Positions 1 to 5,607 of a stretch of 13,428 nucleotides of DNA are shown one piece after another (the stretch's first letter is position 1; each line of letters starts with the position of its first letter). This DNA comes from DATJBC01 sp035515515 (lineage in GTDB: Bacteria; Actinomycetota; Acidimicrobiia; Acidimicrobiales; UBA8190), in the NCBI GenBank assembly GCA_035515515.1, contig DATJBC010000054.1, positions 1 to 13,428 of the forward strand, written 5' to 3'. A program made the translations under genes and the position numbers. The notes below the pieces were generated by a model that worked only from the letters and a program-made list of their open reading frames with translations, ran no database searches and was not told the origin of the DNA.

Positions 1-39
1 CGCCGCTGGGCGCTGGCCGAGGTGCTGTCGGGCCCCTGA
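1..39 (+). CDS. 3' end of an unidentified upstream gene
   Basis: Reading from base 1 gives twelve codons (RRWALAEVLSGP) and then TGA at 37-39, which is plausible as the C-terminus of a gene entering from the left. The fragment is too short to name. A chance open frame is also possible, because two other frames are open here in such GC-rich DNA. The 45 bases between this stop and sigR hold only a weak promoter candidate. Confidence 0.3.
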   Translation, partial: RRWALAEVLSGP

Positions 40-72
40 GCAGGCCGCGTCATCGACGCCACAGCCGATGAC

Positions 73-78
73 TATGGT
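73..78 (+). promoter_or_regulatory. candidate -10 hexamer for leaderless sigR
   Basis: TATGGT ends six bases before the sigR ATG, the position expected for a -10 element of a transcript starting at or next to the start codon. No convincing -35 is visible. The canonical SigR autoregulatory pattern (GGAAT, about 18 bases, GTT) is not seen in bases 1-84, so autoregulation is not supported by what is shown here. Confidence 0.3.
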
Positions 79-84
79 GCACCC

Positions 85-660
85 ATGGCCGACCGCGGTC
101 GTTTCACGGAGCTCGCCATGCCGCACATGCAGGCGCTGTACACCGCCGCGCTGCGCATGACCCGGAACCCCGCCGACGCCGAGGACCTCGTGCAGGAGAC
201 CTTCTTGAAGGCCTACCGGGCCTTCGACCGCTACGAGGACGGCACCAACCTGCGGGCCTGGTTGTACAAGATCCTCACCAACACGTTCATCAACAGCTAC
301 CGGGCCGCCAAGCGCCGTCCCGAGAAGGCCGACGTCGAGGACGTCGAGGACCTCTACCTCTACCGCCGCCTGGGTGAGCTGCGGGGGGACGAGGGCCGCT
401 CGGCCGAGGACGAGGTCTTCGACCGCTTCACCGACGACGAGGTCAAGCTGGCCATCGAGTCCCTCCCCGAGGCCTTCCGCATCGCCGTGCTCCTGGCCGA
501 CGTGGAGGGCTTCTCCTACAAGGAGATCGCCGACATCACCGAGGTGCCCATCGGGACCGTCATGAGCCGGATCCACCGGGGAAGAAAAGCGCTCCAAAAG
601 GCGTTGCTGGACTTTGCAGTGCAACGGGGCCTCGTCGCGTCGACCGAGGCCGGGCATTAG
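85..660 (+). CDS. sigR: ECF RNA polymerase sigma factor SigR/SigH, thiol-stress type
   Basis: This 191-residue sigma factor directs RNA polymerase to oxidative and thiol-stress genes, which in this family include thioredoxin and mycothiol functions. Sigma region 2 is clear at residues 18-72: LRMTRNPADAEDLVQETF is followed by GTNLRAWLYKILTNTFINSYR, the SigR/SigH signature. After an acidic linker (about 80-120), region 4 spans about 120-175, with LADVEGFSYKEIADI and PIGTVMSRIHRGR as the helix-turn-helix. Length matches the SigR subgroup, and the ATG at 85 leaves a short family-like N-terminus. The next gene, 26 bases downstream, encodes the matching RsrA-type anti-sigma factor, which strengthens the subgroup call. 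The last 80 bases include a pocket (about 580-625) noticeably richer in A and T than the rest. A different ECF subgroup is unlikely. Confidence 0.95.
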   Translation: MADRGRFTELAMPHMQALYTAALRMTRNPADAEDLVQETFLKAYRAFDRYEDGTNLRAWLYKILTNTFINSYRAAKRRPEKADVEDVEDLYLYRRLGELRGDEGRSAEDEVFDRFTDDEVKLAIESLPEAFRIAVLLADVEGFSYKEIADITEVPIGTVMSRIHRGRKALQKALLDFAVQRGLVASTEAGH

Positions 661-686
661 CCTCGGGCGTGATGGGAGGACGCGAG

Positions 687-950
687 ATGGGGTCGGGCGA
701 GTCCGGCTTCGACTGCAACGAGACGATCGAGCGGCTCTACCACTACCTCGACGGCGAGCTCACCGACGAGCGCCGGCGTGAGATCAAGCATCATCTCGAC
801 GAGTGCTCCCCGTGCCTCGACGCCTTCGACTTCGAGGCCGACCTCCGGGTCGTGATCGCCAACCGCTGCAAGGACCACGTCCCCGACGCGTTGCGCAAGC
901 GGGTCCACGACGCCCTGGTCGAGGAGGAGCGCCGCCACGCCGGCGGCTAG
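687..950 (+). CDS. rsrA: RsrA-type zinc-binding redox anti-sigma factor
   Basis: This 87-residue cytoplasmic protein should hold SigR inactive when reduced and release it when its zinc-site cysteines are oxidised to disulfides. The zinc-binding anti-sigma pattern is complete: C10, H36, C40 and C43 (KHHLDECSPC), one residue offset from Streptomyces RsrA C11/H37/C41/C44. A further cysteine, C61, sits where RsrA has C61/C62. I chose ATG 687 because GGAGGA at 675-680 lies six bases upstream. GTG 669 and ATG 672 are in frame, but they would add a non-conserved extension and absorb the ribosome site. The gene is separated from sigR by 26 bases and is presumably cotranscribed. Function rests on family knowledge plus the conserved ligands and the sigma neighbour. 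Confidence 0.93.
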   Translation: MGSGESGFDCNETIERLYHYLDGELTDERRREIKHHLDECSPCLDAFDFEADLRVVIANRCKDHVPDALRKRVHDALVEEERRHAGG

Positions 951-1044
951 GTCCGAGCCCTCGGTCCGCCTCGCCCGTCTCTCCCTCCGCCGGCCGCTCC
1001 CGGCGCGCCCCCGGCGTCGTCGCGGCCCGGGCGTCCGCCGATTC

Positions 1045-1065
1045 ACAACGGTCGGACAACGCTCG
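1045..1065 (+). repeat. short direct repeat in the rsrA downstream gap
   Basis: ACAACGGTCG (1045-1054) and ACAACGCTCG (1056-1065) match at nine of ten positions with an 11-base period, about one helical turn. They lie in the 192-base gap 951-1142, which otherwise shows no gene or clear promoter. The repeat could be a binding site for a regulator of the following small gene, or chance. Confidence 0.2.
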
Positions 1066-1142
1066 CCCCGCTCCTCACGACGGGCATCCCCCGCGTCGAT
1101 AGGAAGCCCAGGCACAACCACCGGCGGGAGGTTGACGGGGGC

Positions 1143-1349
1143 ATGGAAGACCGCACAGAGCGTGGGGACCACTCCATCGGGGCCACGGGGTTCGGCGGGC
1201 ACGGTCGTCCGTCGCGGACCTTCGCGTCGGGGCGGGTGTGCGCCGAGCCGGGATGCGGGACCCGGCTCTCGATCTACAACGACGACGAGTACTGCTGCCT
1301 GCACGTGAGCCCCAGCACCCCTCGCCTCCGGGGCAAGAAGATCGCCTGA
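1143..1349 (+). CDS. small Cys/His zinc-ribbon-like protein, function unknown
   Basis: This 68-residue protein has a disordered, Gly/Arg-rich N-terminus (1-30) followed by a compact motif: C33 and C38 (VCAEPGCGT), then LSIYN, then C51, C52 and H54 (YCCLH). The pattern C-x4-C, about a dozen residues, C-x-x-H resembles a short zinc-binding knuckle, and similar GC-T-LS-YN-C-H modules are widespread in actinobacterial proteins. The C-terminus is basic (RLRGKK). GGGAGG at 1126-1131 is a plausible but distant ribosome site, 11 bases upstream. Placement after sigR-rsrA suggests a thiol- or zinc-related role, but this is inference. Nothing visible assigns a reaction. Coding status is supported by the conserved-looking metal ligands rather than by length. 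Confidence 0.7.
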   Translation: MEDRTERGDHSIGATGFGGHGRPSRTFASGRVCAEPGCGTRLSIYNDDEYCCLHVSPSTPRLRGKKIA

Positions 1350-1361
1350 TCGCCCTGGTCG

Positions 1362-1376
1362 CCCGGCCCCGCCGGG
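1362..1376 (+). terminator. GC hairpin after the small zinc protein gene
   Basis: CCCGGC and GCCGGG form a perfect six-base stem with a three-base loop, 12 bases after the stop at 1349 and just before the next promoter candidate. No T-run follows, so it is at best a hairpin-only terminator. Confidence 0.3.
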
Positions 1377-1383
1377 TGGGGGA

Positions 1384-1397
1384 CCGGGCGCGCCCGG
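1384..1397 (+). promoter_or_regulatory. 14-bp perfect palindrome, possible operator
   Basis: CCGGGCGCGCCCGG is a perfect palindrome ending 12 bases before the TACACT hexamer, so it covers the expected -35 zone of the zincin promoter. A dimeric regulator site is possible. Palindromes of G and C are common by chance at this base composition. Confidence 0.25.
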
Positions 1398-1409
1398 CGG
1401 CCCCGTCCC

Positions 1410-1415
1410 TACACT
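1410..1415 (+). promoter_or_regulatory. -10 element, leaderless promoter of zincin-tilS
   Basis: TACACT (1410-1415) lies seven bases before the GTG at 1423, placing the transcription start at or beside the start codon. No ribosome site precedes the GTG, which fits a leaderless message. No clear -35 is visible. Confidence 0.5.
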
Positions 1416-1422
1416 GGGCGCC

Positions 1423-2511
1423 GTGACCAGCCCTGTCTCGTGGGAGGACGCCCAGCGCGTCGCCGTCTGGGTGGGCTCGCGGGGGTCGCTGCTGGGGCCG
1501 CCCGCACCGCCGCTCGACCCGGCCACGGCGGCGCAGCTCGAGGCTGATTTCTCCGAGGCCACGGTGCGCGCCGAGGAGATGGTCGTGGCCGCCACCGGCC
1601 TGCGGCCCGCCACGGGCACGGCCGGGGCCACCGTCGTCGACCGGGCCGGGTGGGTGCGGTCCAACCTGTCGTCGTTCCGGCGTCTGCTCGAGCCCGCCCT
1701 CGAGCAGCTCGACTCCCCCGCCCTGCGGGGGCCGCTGGCGGGCGCCGCCCGCCGCGCCACCGGGGCCCAGCTCGGGCTGGTCCTGGGGTGGATGGCCACC
1801 CGCGTCCTCGGGCAGTACGACCTGCTCCTGGCCGAGGGGGAGGGGACGGGGGGGCGGGTGTCCTACGTGGGCCCCAACATCGTCGCCCTCGAGCGCCGCC
1901 ACGGGTTCCCCGCCCGCCAGTTCCGCCTGTGGATCGCCCTGCACGAGGTCACGCACCGCTGCCAGTTCACCGGGGTCCCCTGGCTGCGCGGCCACTTCCT
2001 GTCGATGGTGGAGGAGGCGATGTCGGGCATGGCGCCCGACCCCCGCCGGTTCGCCGAAGCGCTGCGGCGGGCCGCCGCCGCGGTGCGCGCCGGGCAGAAC
2101 CCCCTGCAGGAGGCGGGGATGCTGGGGCTGGTGGCGCCGCCCGAGCAGCTGGCCGTCATCGGGCGCATCCAGGCCATGATGAGCTTCCTGGAGGGCCACG
2201 GCGACATCACCATGGACCGCGCCGGTGCCGACGCCGTCCCCGACGCCGCCTGGTTCTCCCGTGTGCTGCGCGAGCGCCGGCGCCGGGCCAGCCTGCCGGC
2301 CCGCCTGCTCCAGCAGCTGGTGGGGCTGGAGGCCAAACTGCGCCAGTACGAGCAAGGGGAGCGCTTCATCCGCGCCGTCGAGGCCACCGGCGGGCCCGAG
2401 CTGCTCGGCCGGGTGTGGGAGGGCCCCGAGATGCTCCCCACCATGGACGAGATCCGCCACCCCGAGGCCTGGGTGACGCGGGCCGGTCCCGCCCGGCTGG
2501 CCACGGGTTGA
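1423..2511 (+). CDS. zincin-like metallopeptidase-family protein (DUF2342 type)
   Basis: This 362-residue protein belongs to an actinobacterial family often annotated as zinc-dependent metalloprotease or coenzyme-F420-associated protein. The substrate is unknown. The active-site helix is HEVTH at 174-178, with a probable third ligand at E257 in FLEGHGD (255-261). The family-like segment KLRQYEQGERFIRAVE lies at 305-320. I see no signal peptide or membrane helix, so it is probably cytoplasmic. Start GTG 1423 follows a TACACT hexamer by seven bases, with no leader. The stop TGA (2509-2511) shares its A with the tilS ATG, so translation is coupled. From memory, Mycobacterium has the same order, Rv3626c then tilS. 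The HExxH motif is intact, so activity is possible but unproven. Confidence 0.88.
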   Translation: MTSPVSWEDAQRVAVWVGSRGSLLGPPAPPLDPATAAQLEADFSEATVRAEEMVVAATGLRPATGTAGATVVDRAGWVRSNLSSFRRLLEPALEQLDSPALRGPLAGAARRATGAQLGLVLGWMATRVLGQYDLLLAEGEGTGGRVSYVGPNIVALERRHGFPARQFRLWIALHEVTHRCQFTGVPWLRGHFLSMVEEAMSGMAPDPRRFAEALRRAAAAVRAGQNPLQEAGMLGLVAPPEQLAVIGRIQAMMSFLEGHGDITMDRAGADAVPDAAWFSRVLRERRRRASLPARLLQQLVGLEAKLRQYEQGERFIRAVEATGGPELLGRVWEGPEMLPTMDEIRHPEAWVTRAGPARLATG

Positions 2512-3416
2512 TGGTGCCCGGCGCGCCGGAGGGCCTGGTCCGCCGGTGCACGTTCCCCCCGCCGGGCACGGCGCTCGTCTGCGCGGTGTCGGGGGGTGCG
2601 GACTCACTGGCCCTGCTCGTGCTGGCCGCCGAGGCCCGGTGCGCGGTCACCGCCGTGCACGTCGACCACGGCCTGCGGCCGGGGTCGGCCGCCGAGGCCG
2701 ACGTGGTGGCGGCCGTCGCCGCCCGGGTGGGCGCCGGCTTCGCCGCCACCCGGGTGGACGTGGCCGAGGGGCCCAACCTCGAGGCCCGGGCCCGCCAGGC
2801 CCGGCGCCAGGCCCTGGGGCCGGGGGCGGCCACCGGCCACACCATGGACGACCAGGCCGAGACGGTCCTCGTCAACCTGCTGCGGGGGGCGGGCGTGGAC
2901 GGCCTGGCCGGCATGCGCCCGGGGCCGGCCCACCCCATCCTGGCCCTGCGGCGGGCCGAGACCCGGGCCCTGTGCGCCGCCCGGGGGCTGCGCCCCGTGG
3001 AGGACCCCTCCAACGCCGACCCCCGCTTCGTGCGCAACCGCGTCCGTCACGAGCTGCTCCCGCTGGCCTCGGCCATCGCCGGGCGCGATCTCGTGCCCGT
3101 GCTCGCCCGCCAGGCCGCCCTGCTGGCCGACGAGGCCGACCTCCTCGAGGCCCTGGCCCTCGAGGTCGACCCCGCGGACGCCCGGTCGCTGCGGGGGGCG
3201 CCGGTGGCGCTCGCCCGCCGGGCGGCGCGTCGCTGGCTGCGGGGACGCCACCCCCATCCCCCCGAGCTCGCCGCCGTGGAGCGGGTGCTGGCCGTGGCAC
3301 GCGGGCAGCTGCGCGCCACCGACGTGGCGCCCGGCCTGCGCGTGCGGCGGTCGCGCGGGGTGCTGTGGTCCTCGCCGGTCGATCCGACGGTGTCCGGTAG
3401 TGTCACGGGCCGATGA
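2511..3416 (+). CDS. tilS: tRNA(Ile) lysidine synthetase TilS
   Basis: TilS uses ATP and lysine to convert C34 of the CAU-anticodon isoleucine tRNA to lysidine, so that it reads AUA. The 301-residue protein has the N-type ATP pyrophosphatase P-loop SGGADS at 27-32, VDHGLRPGS at 51-59, the HTMDDQAETVL motif at 110-120, and EDPSNADPRFVRNRVRHELLP at 164-184. These signatures leave little doubt. The C-terminal part (185-301) is Ala/Arg-rich and short, so the large second C-terminal domain of E. coli TilS is absent, as is usual in actinobacteria. ATG 2511 overlaps the zincin stop by one base (TGATG). The stop TGA (3414-3416) is itself overlapped by an ATG that opens a micro-ORF before hpt. Confidence 0.95.
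   Translation: MVPGAPEGLVRRCTFPPPGTALVCAVSGGADSLALLVLAAEARCAVTAVHVDHGLRPGSAAEADVVAAVAARVGAGFAATRVDVAEGPNLEARARQARRQALGPGAATGHTMDDQAETVLVNLLRGAGVDGLAGMRPGPAHPILALRRAETRALCAARGLRPVEDPSNADPRFVRNRVRHELLPLASAIAGRDLVPVLARQAALLADEADLLEALALEVDPADARSLRGAPVALARRAARRWLRGRHPHPPELAAVERVLAVARGQLRATDVAPGLRVRRSRGVLWSSPVDPTVSGSVTGR
3398..3403 (+). promoter_or_regulatory. candidate -10 element upstream of hpt
   Basis: TAGTGT lies inside the tilS 3' end, nine bases before the ATG at 3413 and 70 bases before the hpt GTG. It resembles the other TAnnnT hexamers in the window. A -35 is not evident. It may give hpt-folE their own transcript. Confidence 0.35.
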
Positions 3417-3477
3417 GCGCGGGGGGCGCCAGGCACACCGGGGCGCCACGGTGACGACGGGCGGGGCGCGAGGGTGA
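3413..3477 (+). other. two chained micro-ORFs between tilS and hpt
   Basis: ATG 3413 overlaps the tilS stop and opens 13 codons (MSAGGARHTGAPR) ending at TGA 3452-3454. GTG 3451 overlaps that stop and opens eight codons (MTTGGARG) ending at TGA 3475-3477. The hpt GTG 3474 overlaps this second stop. Each junction is a four-base ATGA or GTGA. The peptides themselves look meaningless. The arrangement could carry terminating ribosomes from tilS to hpt, or be a GC-rich coincidence. Confidence 0.3.
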
Positions 3478-4034
3478 CGATCGACCGGTGGCGCGACGAG
3501 CCCGACCTCGGCGAGGTCGTGGTGTCCGAGGACGTCCTGCTAAAGCGCGTGGCCGAGCTCGGCGACGAGCTCACCGCCGACTACGACGGCCGTCCGCCCC
3601 TGCTCGTGGGCGTGCTCAAGGGCGCCTTCGTGTTCATGAGTGACCTGGCACGCGCCATGCGCCTGCCCGTCGAGATCGACGTGATGGCGGTGGCGTCGTA
3701 CGGCTCGGCCACCAACACCAGCGGCGTGGTGCGCATCGTGAAGGACCTCGACTGCGACCTCACGGGCCGCCACGTGCTCGTGGTGGAGGACATCGTCGAC
3801 AGCGGCCTCACCCTGTCCTACCTGCGCCGCAACCTCCTCGCCCGCCAACCCGCCAGCCTCGAGGTGTGCGCGCTGCTCGTGAAGGAAGGCCGCCAGCGCG
3901 CCAAGCTCGACCTGCGCTACGTGGGCTTCCACATCCCCCCGCACTTCGTGGTCGGCTACGGCCTCGACGTGGCCGAGCGCTACCGCAACGTCCCCGACAT
4001 CAGGGTCTACCGCGGCCCCGTCCCCGTCGACTGA
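3474..4034 (+). CDS. hpt: hypoxanthine(-guanine) phosphoribosyltransferase
   Basis: This 186-residue cytoplasmic purine-salvage enzyme transfers phosphoribose from PRPP to hypoxanthine or guanine. The PRPP-binding motif VVEDIVDSGLT is at 103-113, the LKGAF loop at 48-52, and the flexible catalytic loop ASYGSATNTSG at 74-84. The purine-binding end GFHIPPHFVVGYGLD spans 151-165. Length is normal. GTG 3474 is the only usable start: the frame is closed by a stop at 3414, and no other start codon lies between. No well-spaced ribosome site is visible, so initiation may depend on the overlapping micro-ORF stop. Mycobacterium also has hpt after tilS but then carries ftsH. Here folE follows after eight bases. 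Base specificity cannot be read from the sequence. Confidence 0.95.
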   Translation: MTIDRWRDEPDLGEVVVSEDVLLKRVAELGDELTADYDGRPPLLVGVLKGAFVFMSDLARAMRLPVEIDVMAVASYGSATNTSGVVRIVKDLDCDLTGRHVLVVEDIVDSGLTLSYLRRNLLARQPASLEVCALLVKEGRQRAKLDLRYVGFHIPPHFVVGYGLDVAERYRNVPDIRVYRGPVPVD

Positions 4035-4042
4035 GCGGCTCC

Positions 4043-4612
4043 GTGGCCGTCGACCGTGCCAGGGTGGAAGCGCTCGTGCGCGAGCTGCTCGACGCCATCG
4101 GCGAGGACCCCGGCCGCGACGGCCTCTTGGCCACGCCGGGCCGCGTGGCGGCCATGTACGAGGAGCTCTTCGCAGGCGTCGACGACGCGCCCGAGCGCCA
4201 TCTGACGGTGACGTTCGCCGCCGACCACGACGAGATGGTCATGGTGCGCGACATCCCCTTCGCGTCGCTGTGCGAGCACCACATCGTGCCGTTCATGGGC
4301 AAGGTCCACGTCGGCTACATCCCCGGTGACGACGGACGCGTCACCGGGTTGTCGAAACTGGCTCGCCTGGTCGACTCCTACGCGCGCCGCCTGCAGGTCC
4401 AGGAGCGCATGACCACGCAGATCGCCGACACCATGGAGAAGGTGCTGGCGCCGCGCGGCGTGCTGGTCGTGGTCGAGGCCGAGCACCTGTGCATGTCGAT
4501 GCGCGGCGTCAAGAAGCCCGGCACCCTCACTATCACCTCGGCGGTGCGCGGGTTGTTCCGCGACGACCCCCGGACGCGGGCCGAGGCGATGGACTTCGTG
4601 CACGGGCGCTGA
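4043..4612 (+). CDS. folE: GTP cyclohydrolase I FolE (type IA)
   Basis: FolE catalyses the first folate step, GTP to 7,8-dihydroneopterin triphosphate, as a zinc-dependent decamer. The 189-residue product shows the zinc ligands C77 and H80 in LCEHHIVPFMGKVHVGYIP (76-94) and C150 in EHLCMSMRG (147-155). GLSKLARLVD (102-111) and QERMTTQIAD (120-129) are further family blocks. GTG 4043 was chosen because it leaves the usual short N-terminal helix and lies eight bases after the hpt stop. The open frame extends further upstream only through hpt-overlapping sequence that does not look like FolE. No strong ribosome site is seen. The other folate genes follow after a 67-base gap with its own promoter candidate. 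Confidence 0.95.
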   Translation: MAVDRARVEALVRELLDAIGEDPGRDGLLATPGRVAAMYEELFAGVDDAPERHLTVTFAADHDEMVMVRDIPFASLCEHHIVPFMGKVHVGYIPGDDGRVTGLSKLARLVDSYARRLQVQERMTTQIADTMEKVLAPRGVLVVVEAEHLCMSMRGVKKPGTLTITSAVRGLFRDDPRTRAEAMDFVHGR

Positions 4613-4620
4613 GGCCCGTG
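4601..4620 (+). terminator. hairpin spanning the folE stop codon
   Basis: CACGGGC (4601-4607) and GCCCGTG (4614-4620) form a perfect seven-base stem with a six-base loop that contains most of the stop codon TGA (4610-4612). There is no T-run. It could attenuate transcription between folE and folP or stabilise the 3' end. Confidence 0.35.
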
Positions 4621-4666
4621 CGGCGGCACCCGGCGCCCTCGGGCCCACCCGCCTCCGGGCGCGCCC

Positions 4667-4672
4667 TAACCT
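4667..4672 (+). promoter_or_regulatory. -10 element, leaderless promoter of folP
   Basis: TAACCT lies seven bases before the folP ATG at 4680, in the 67-base folE-folP gap. The spacing matches a transcript beginning at the ATG, and no ribosome site is present. No clear -35 is seen. Confidence 0.5.
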
Positions 4673-4679
4673 ACGGCCC

Positions 4680-5477
4680 ATGCGACCGGGGGTGATGGGC
4701 GTGCTCAACGTCACCCCCGACTCGTTCTCCGACGGCGGCCGCTACCTCGACCCCGAGGCGGCGCTGGCCCACGGCCTCGCCATGGCCCGGGCGGGGGCGG
4801 ACGTGGTCGACGTGGGCGGCGAGTCGAGCCGGCCCGGGGCCGAGCCGGTGGACGAGGCCGAGGAGCTGCGCCGGGTGGTGCCGGTGGTCGAGGCCCTGGC
4901 GGGCCACGTCCGGGTGTCCGTCGACACCACCAAGCGGGCCGTCGCCGAGGCGGCGGTGGCCGCCGGCGCCACTTTGGTCAACGACATCTCGGCCTCGCTG
5001 TGGCCGGTGGCGGCCGAGGCCGGGGTGGGATGGGTGGCCATGCACATGCAGGGGTCGCCCCGCACCATGCAAGAGGCGCCGGCCTACGGGGACGTGGTGG
5101 CCGAGGTGGGCGCCTTCCTGGCCGACCGGGCCCGGGCGGCCACCGAGGGCGGGGTGGCCGAGGTGTGGGTGGACCCGGGCATCGGCTTCGGCAAGACCGC
5201 CGCGCACAACCTGGCGCTGTTGCGCCACCTGCCGGCACTGGCGGCGCAGGGACACCCGGTGCTCGTGGGCACGAGCCGCAAGAGCTTCCTGGGGCGCGTG
5301 GGCGCGCCCGCCGGCGCGGACCCGCTCGGCGTGGAGGACCGCCGGGCCGGCTCGCTGGCCACCGCCACCTGGGCCATGCTCGCCGGCGCCTCCATGGTGC
5401 GCGTCCACGACGTGGCGAGCACGGTCGAGGCCGCCACCTTGGTGGGCGGCACCCGCCTGGCCGGGGTGGGGGCATGA
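4680..5477 (+). CDS. folP: dihydropteroate synthase FolP
   Basis: FolP condenses 6-hydroxymethyl-dihydropterin pyrophosphate with p-aminobenzoate to give dihydropteroate, and it is the target of sulfonamides. The 265-residue TIM-barrel protein has all the usual loops: MGVLNVTPDSFSDGG (6-20), DVGGESSRPGA (44-54), VSVDTTK (79-85), NDIS (101-104), MHMQGSPRTM (121-130), DPGIGFGKT (165-173), GTSRKSFLG (197-205) and RVHDV (241-245). The ATG at 4680 sits very close to the first barrel strand and follows a leaderless-type promoter hexamer. The stop TGA overlaps an ATG (ATGA) that opens a short frame leading into the repeat before the next gene. Nothing suggests loss of function. Confidence 0.96.
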   Translation: MRPGVMGVLNVTPDSFSDGGRYLDPEAALAHGLAMARAGADVVDVGGESSRPGAEPVDEAEELRRVVPVVEALAGHVRVSVDTTKRAVAEAAVAAGATLVNDISASLWPVAAEAGVGWVAMHMQGSPRTMQEAPAYGDVVAEVGAFLADRARAATEGGVAEVWVDPGIGFGKTAAHNLALLRHLPALAAQGHPVLVGTSRKSFLGRVGAPAGADPLGVEDRRAGSLATATWAMLAGASMVRVHDVASTVEAATLVGGTRLAGVGA

Positions 5478-5569
5478 TCCTGCTCCGGGGCCGAGCGGCC
5501 CGGGGCACCGCCCGGCGGGCGGGGTGGCGAGGCGAGAGGCGAGGGCGCACGGTGAGGGGCACACGGTGA
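5474..5569 (+). CDS. 31-codon ORF linking folP to the repeat ladder
   Basis: ATG 5474 overlaps the folP stop (ATGA). The frame reads MILLRGRAARGTARRAGWRG and continues Arg/Gly-rich, ending RTVRGTR at TGA 5567-5569 inside the 14-bp tandem repeat. Composition looks like translated GC-rich spacer, and I recognise no domain. Its only evident property is position: it connects the folP stop to the first of the overlapping GTGA junctions. It may be translated without encoding a functional peptide. Confidence 0.25.
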   Translation: MILLRGRAARGTARRAGWRGERRGRTVRGTR

Positions 5570-5607
5570 GGGGTACGCGGTGAGAGGCACACGGTGAAAG
5601 GCAAGTG
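5552..5607 (+). repeat. four tandem 14-bp repeats carrying GTGA
   Basis: The units begin at 5552, 5566, 5580 and 5594: GTGAGGGGCACACG, GTGAGGGGTACGCG, GTGAGAGGCACACG and GTGAAAGGCAAGTG. A decayed copy precedes them at 5538-5551. Each unit starts with GTGA, so each holds an overlapping start (GTG) and stop (TGA). Because 14 is two modulo three, every GTG reads five codons (Met-Arg-Gly-Thr-Arg) to the TGA of the next unit. The fourth unit supplies the start codon of the gene at 5594. It probably arose by slippage, with a possible role in translational coupling. Confidence 0.85.

Noticed and set aside
669..686. rsrA starting at GTG 669 or ATG 672
   Set aside because: The GGAGGA ribosome site at 675-680 lies inside that extension and is ideally spaced for ATG 687, which also matches RsrA cysteine numbering.
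1102..1133. A SigR-type promoter (GGAAG ... GTT) before the small zinc protein gene
   Set aside because: The elements are separated by about 24 bases instead of the 18-19 expected, and the -35 does not match GGAAT fully.
1650..2510. Upstream extension of the tilS frame through the zincin gene
   Set aside because: The in-frame extension translates to Ala/Arg/Pro-rich sequence with no TilS similarity. The family N-terminus begins right after ATG 2511.
5524..5607. A CRISPR array at the short tandem repeat
   Set aside because: The units are 14 bp and directly adjacent with no spacers, so it is a simple tandem repeat.
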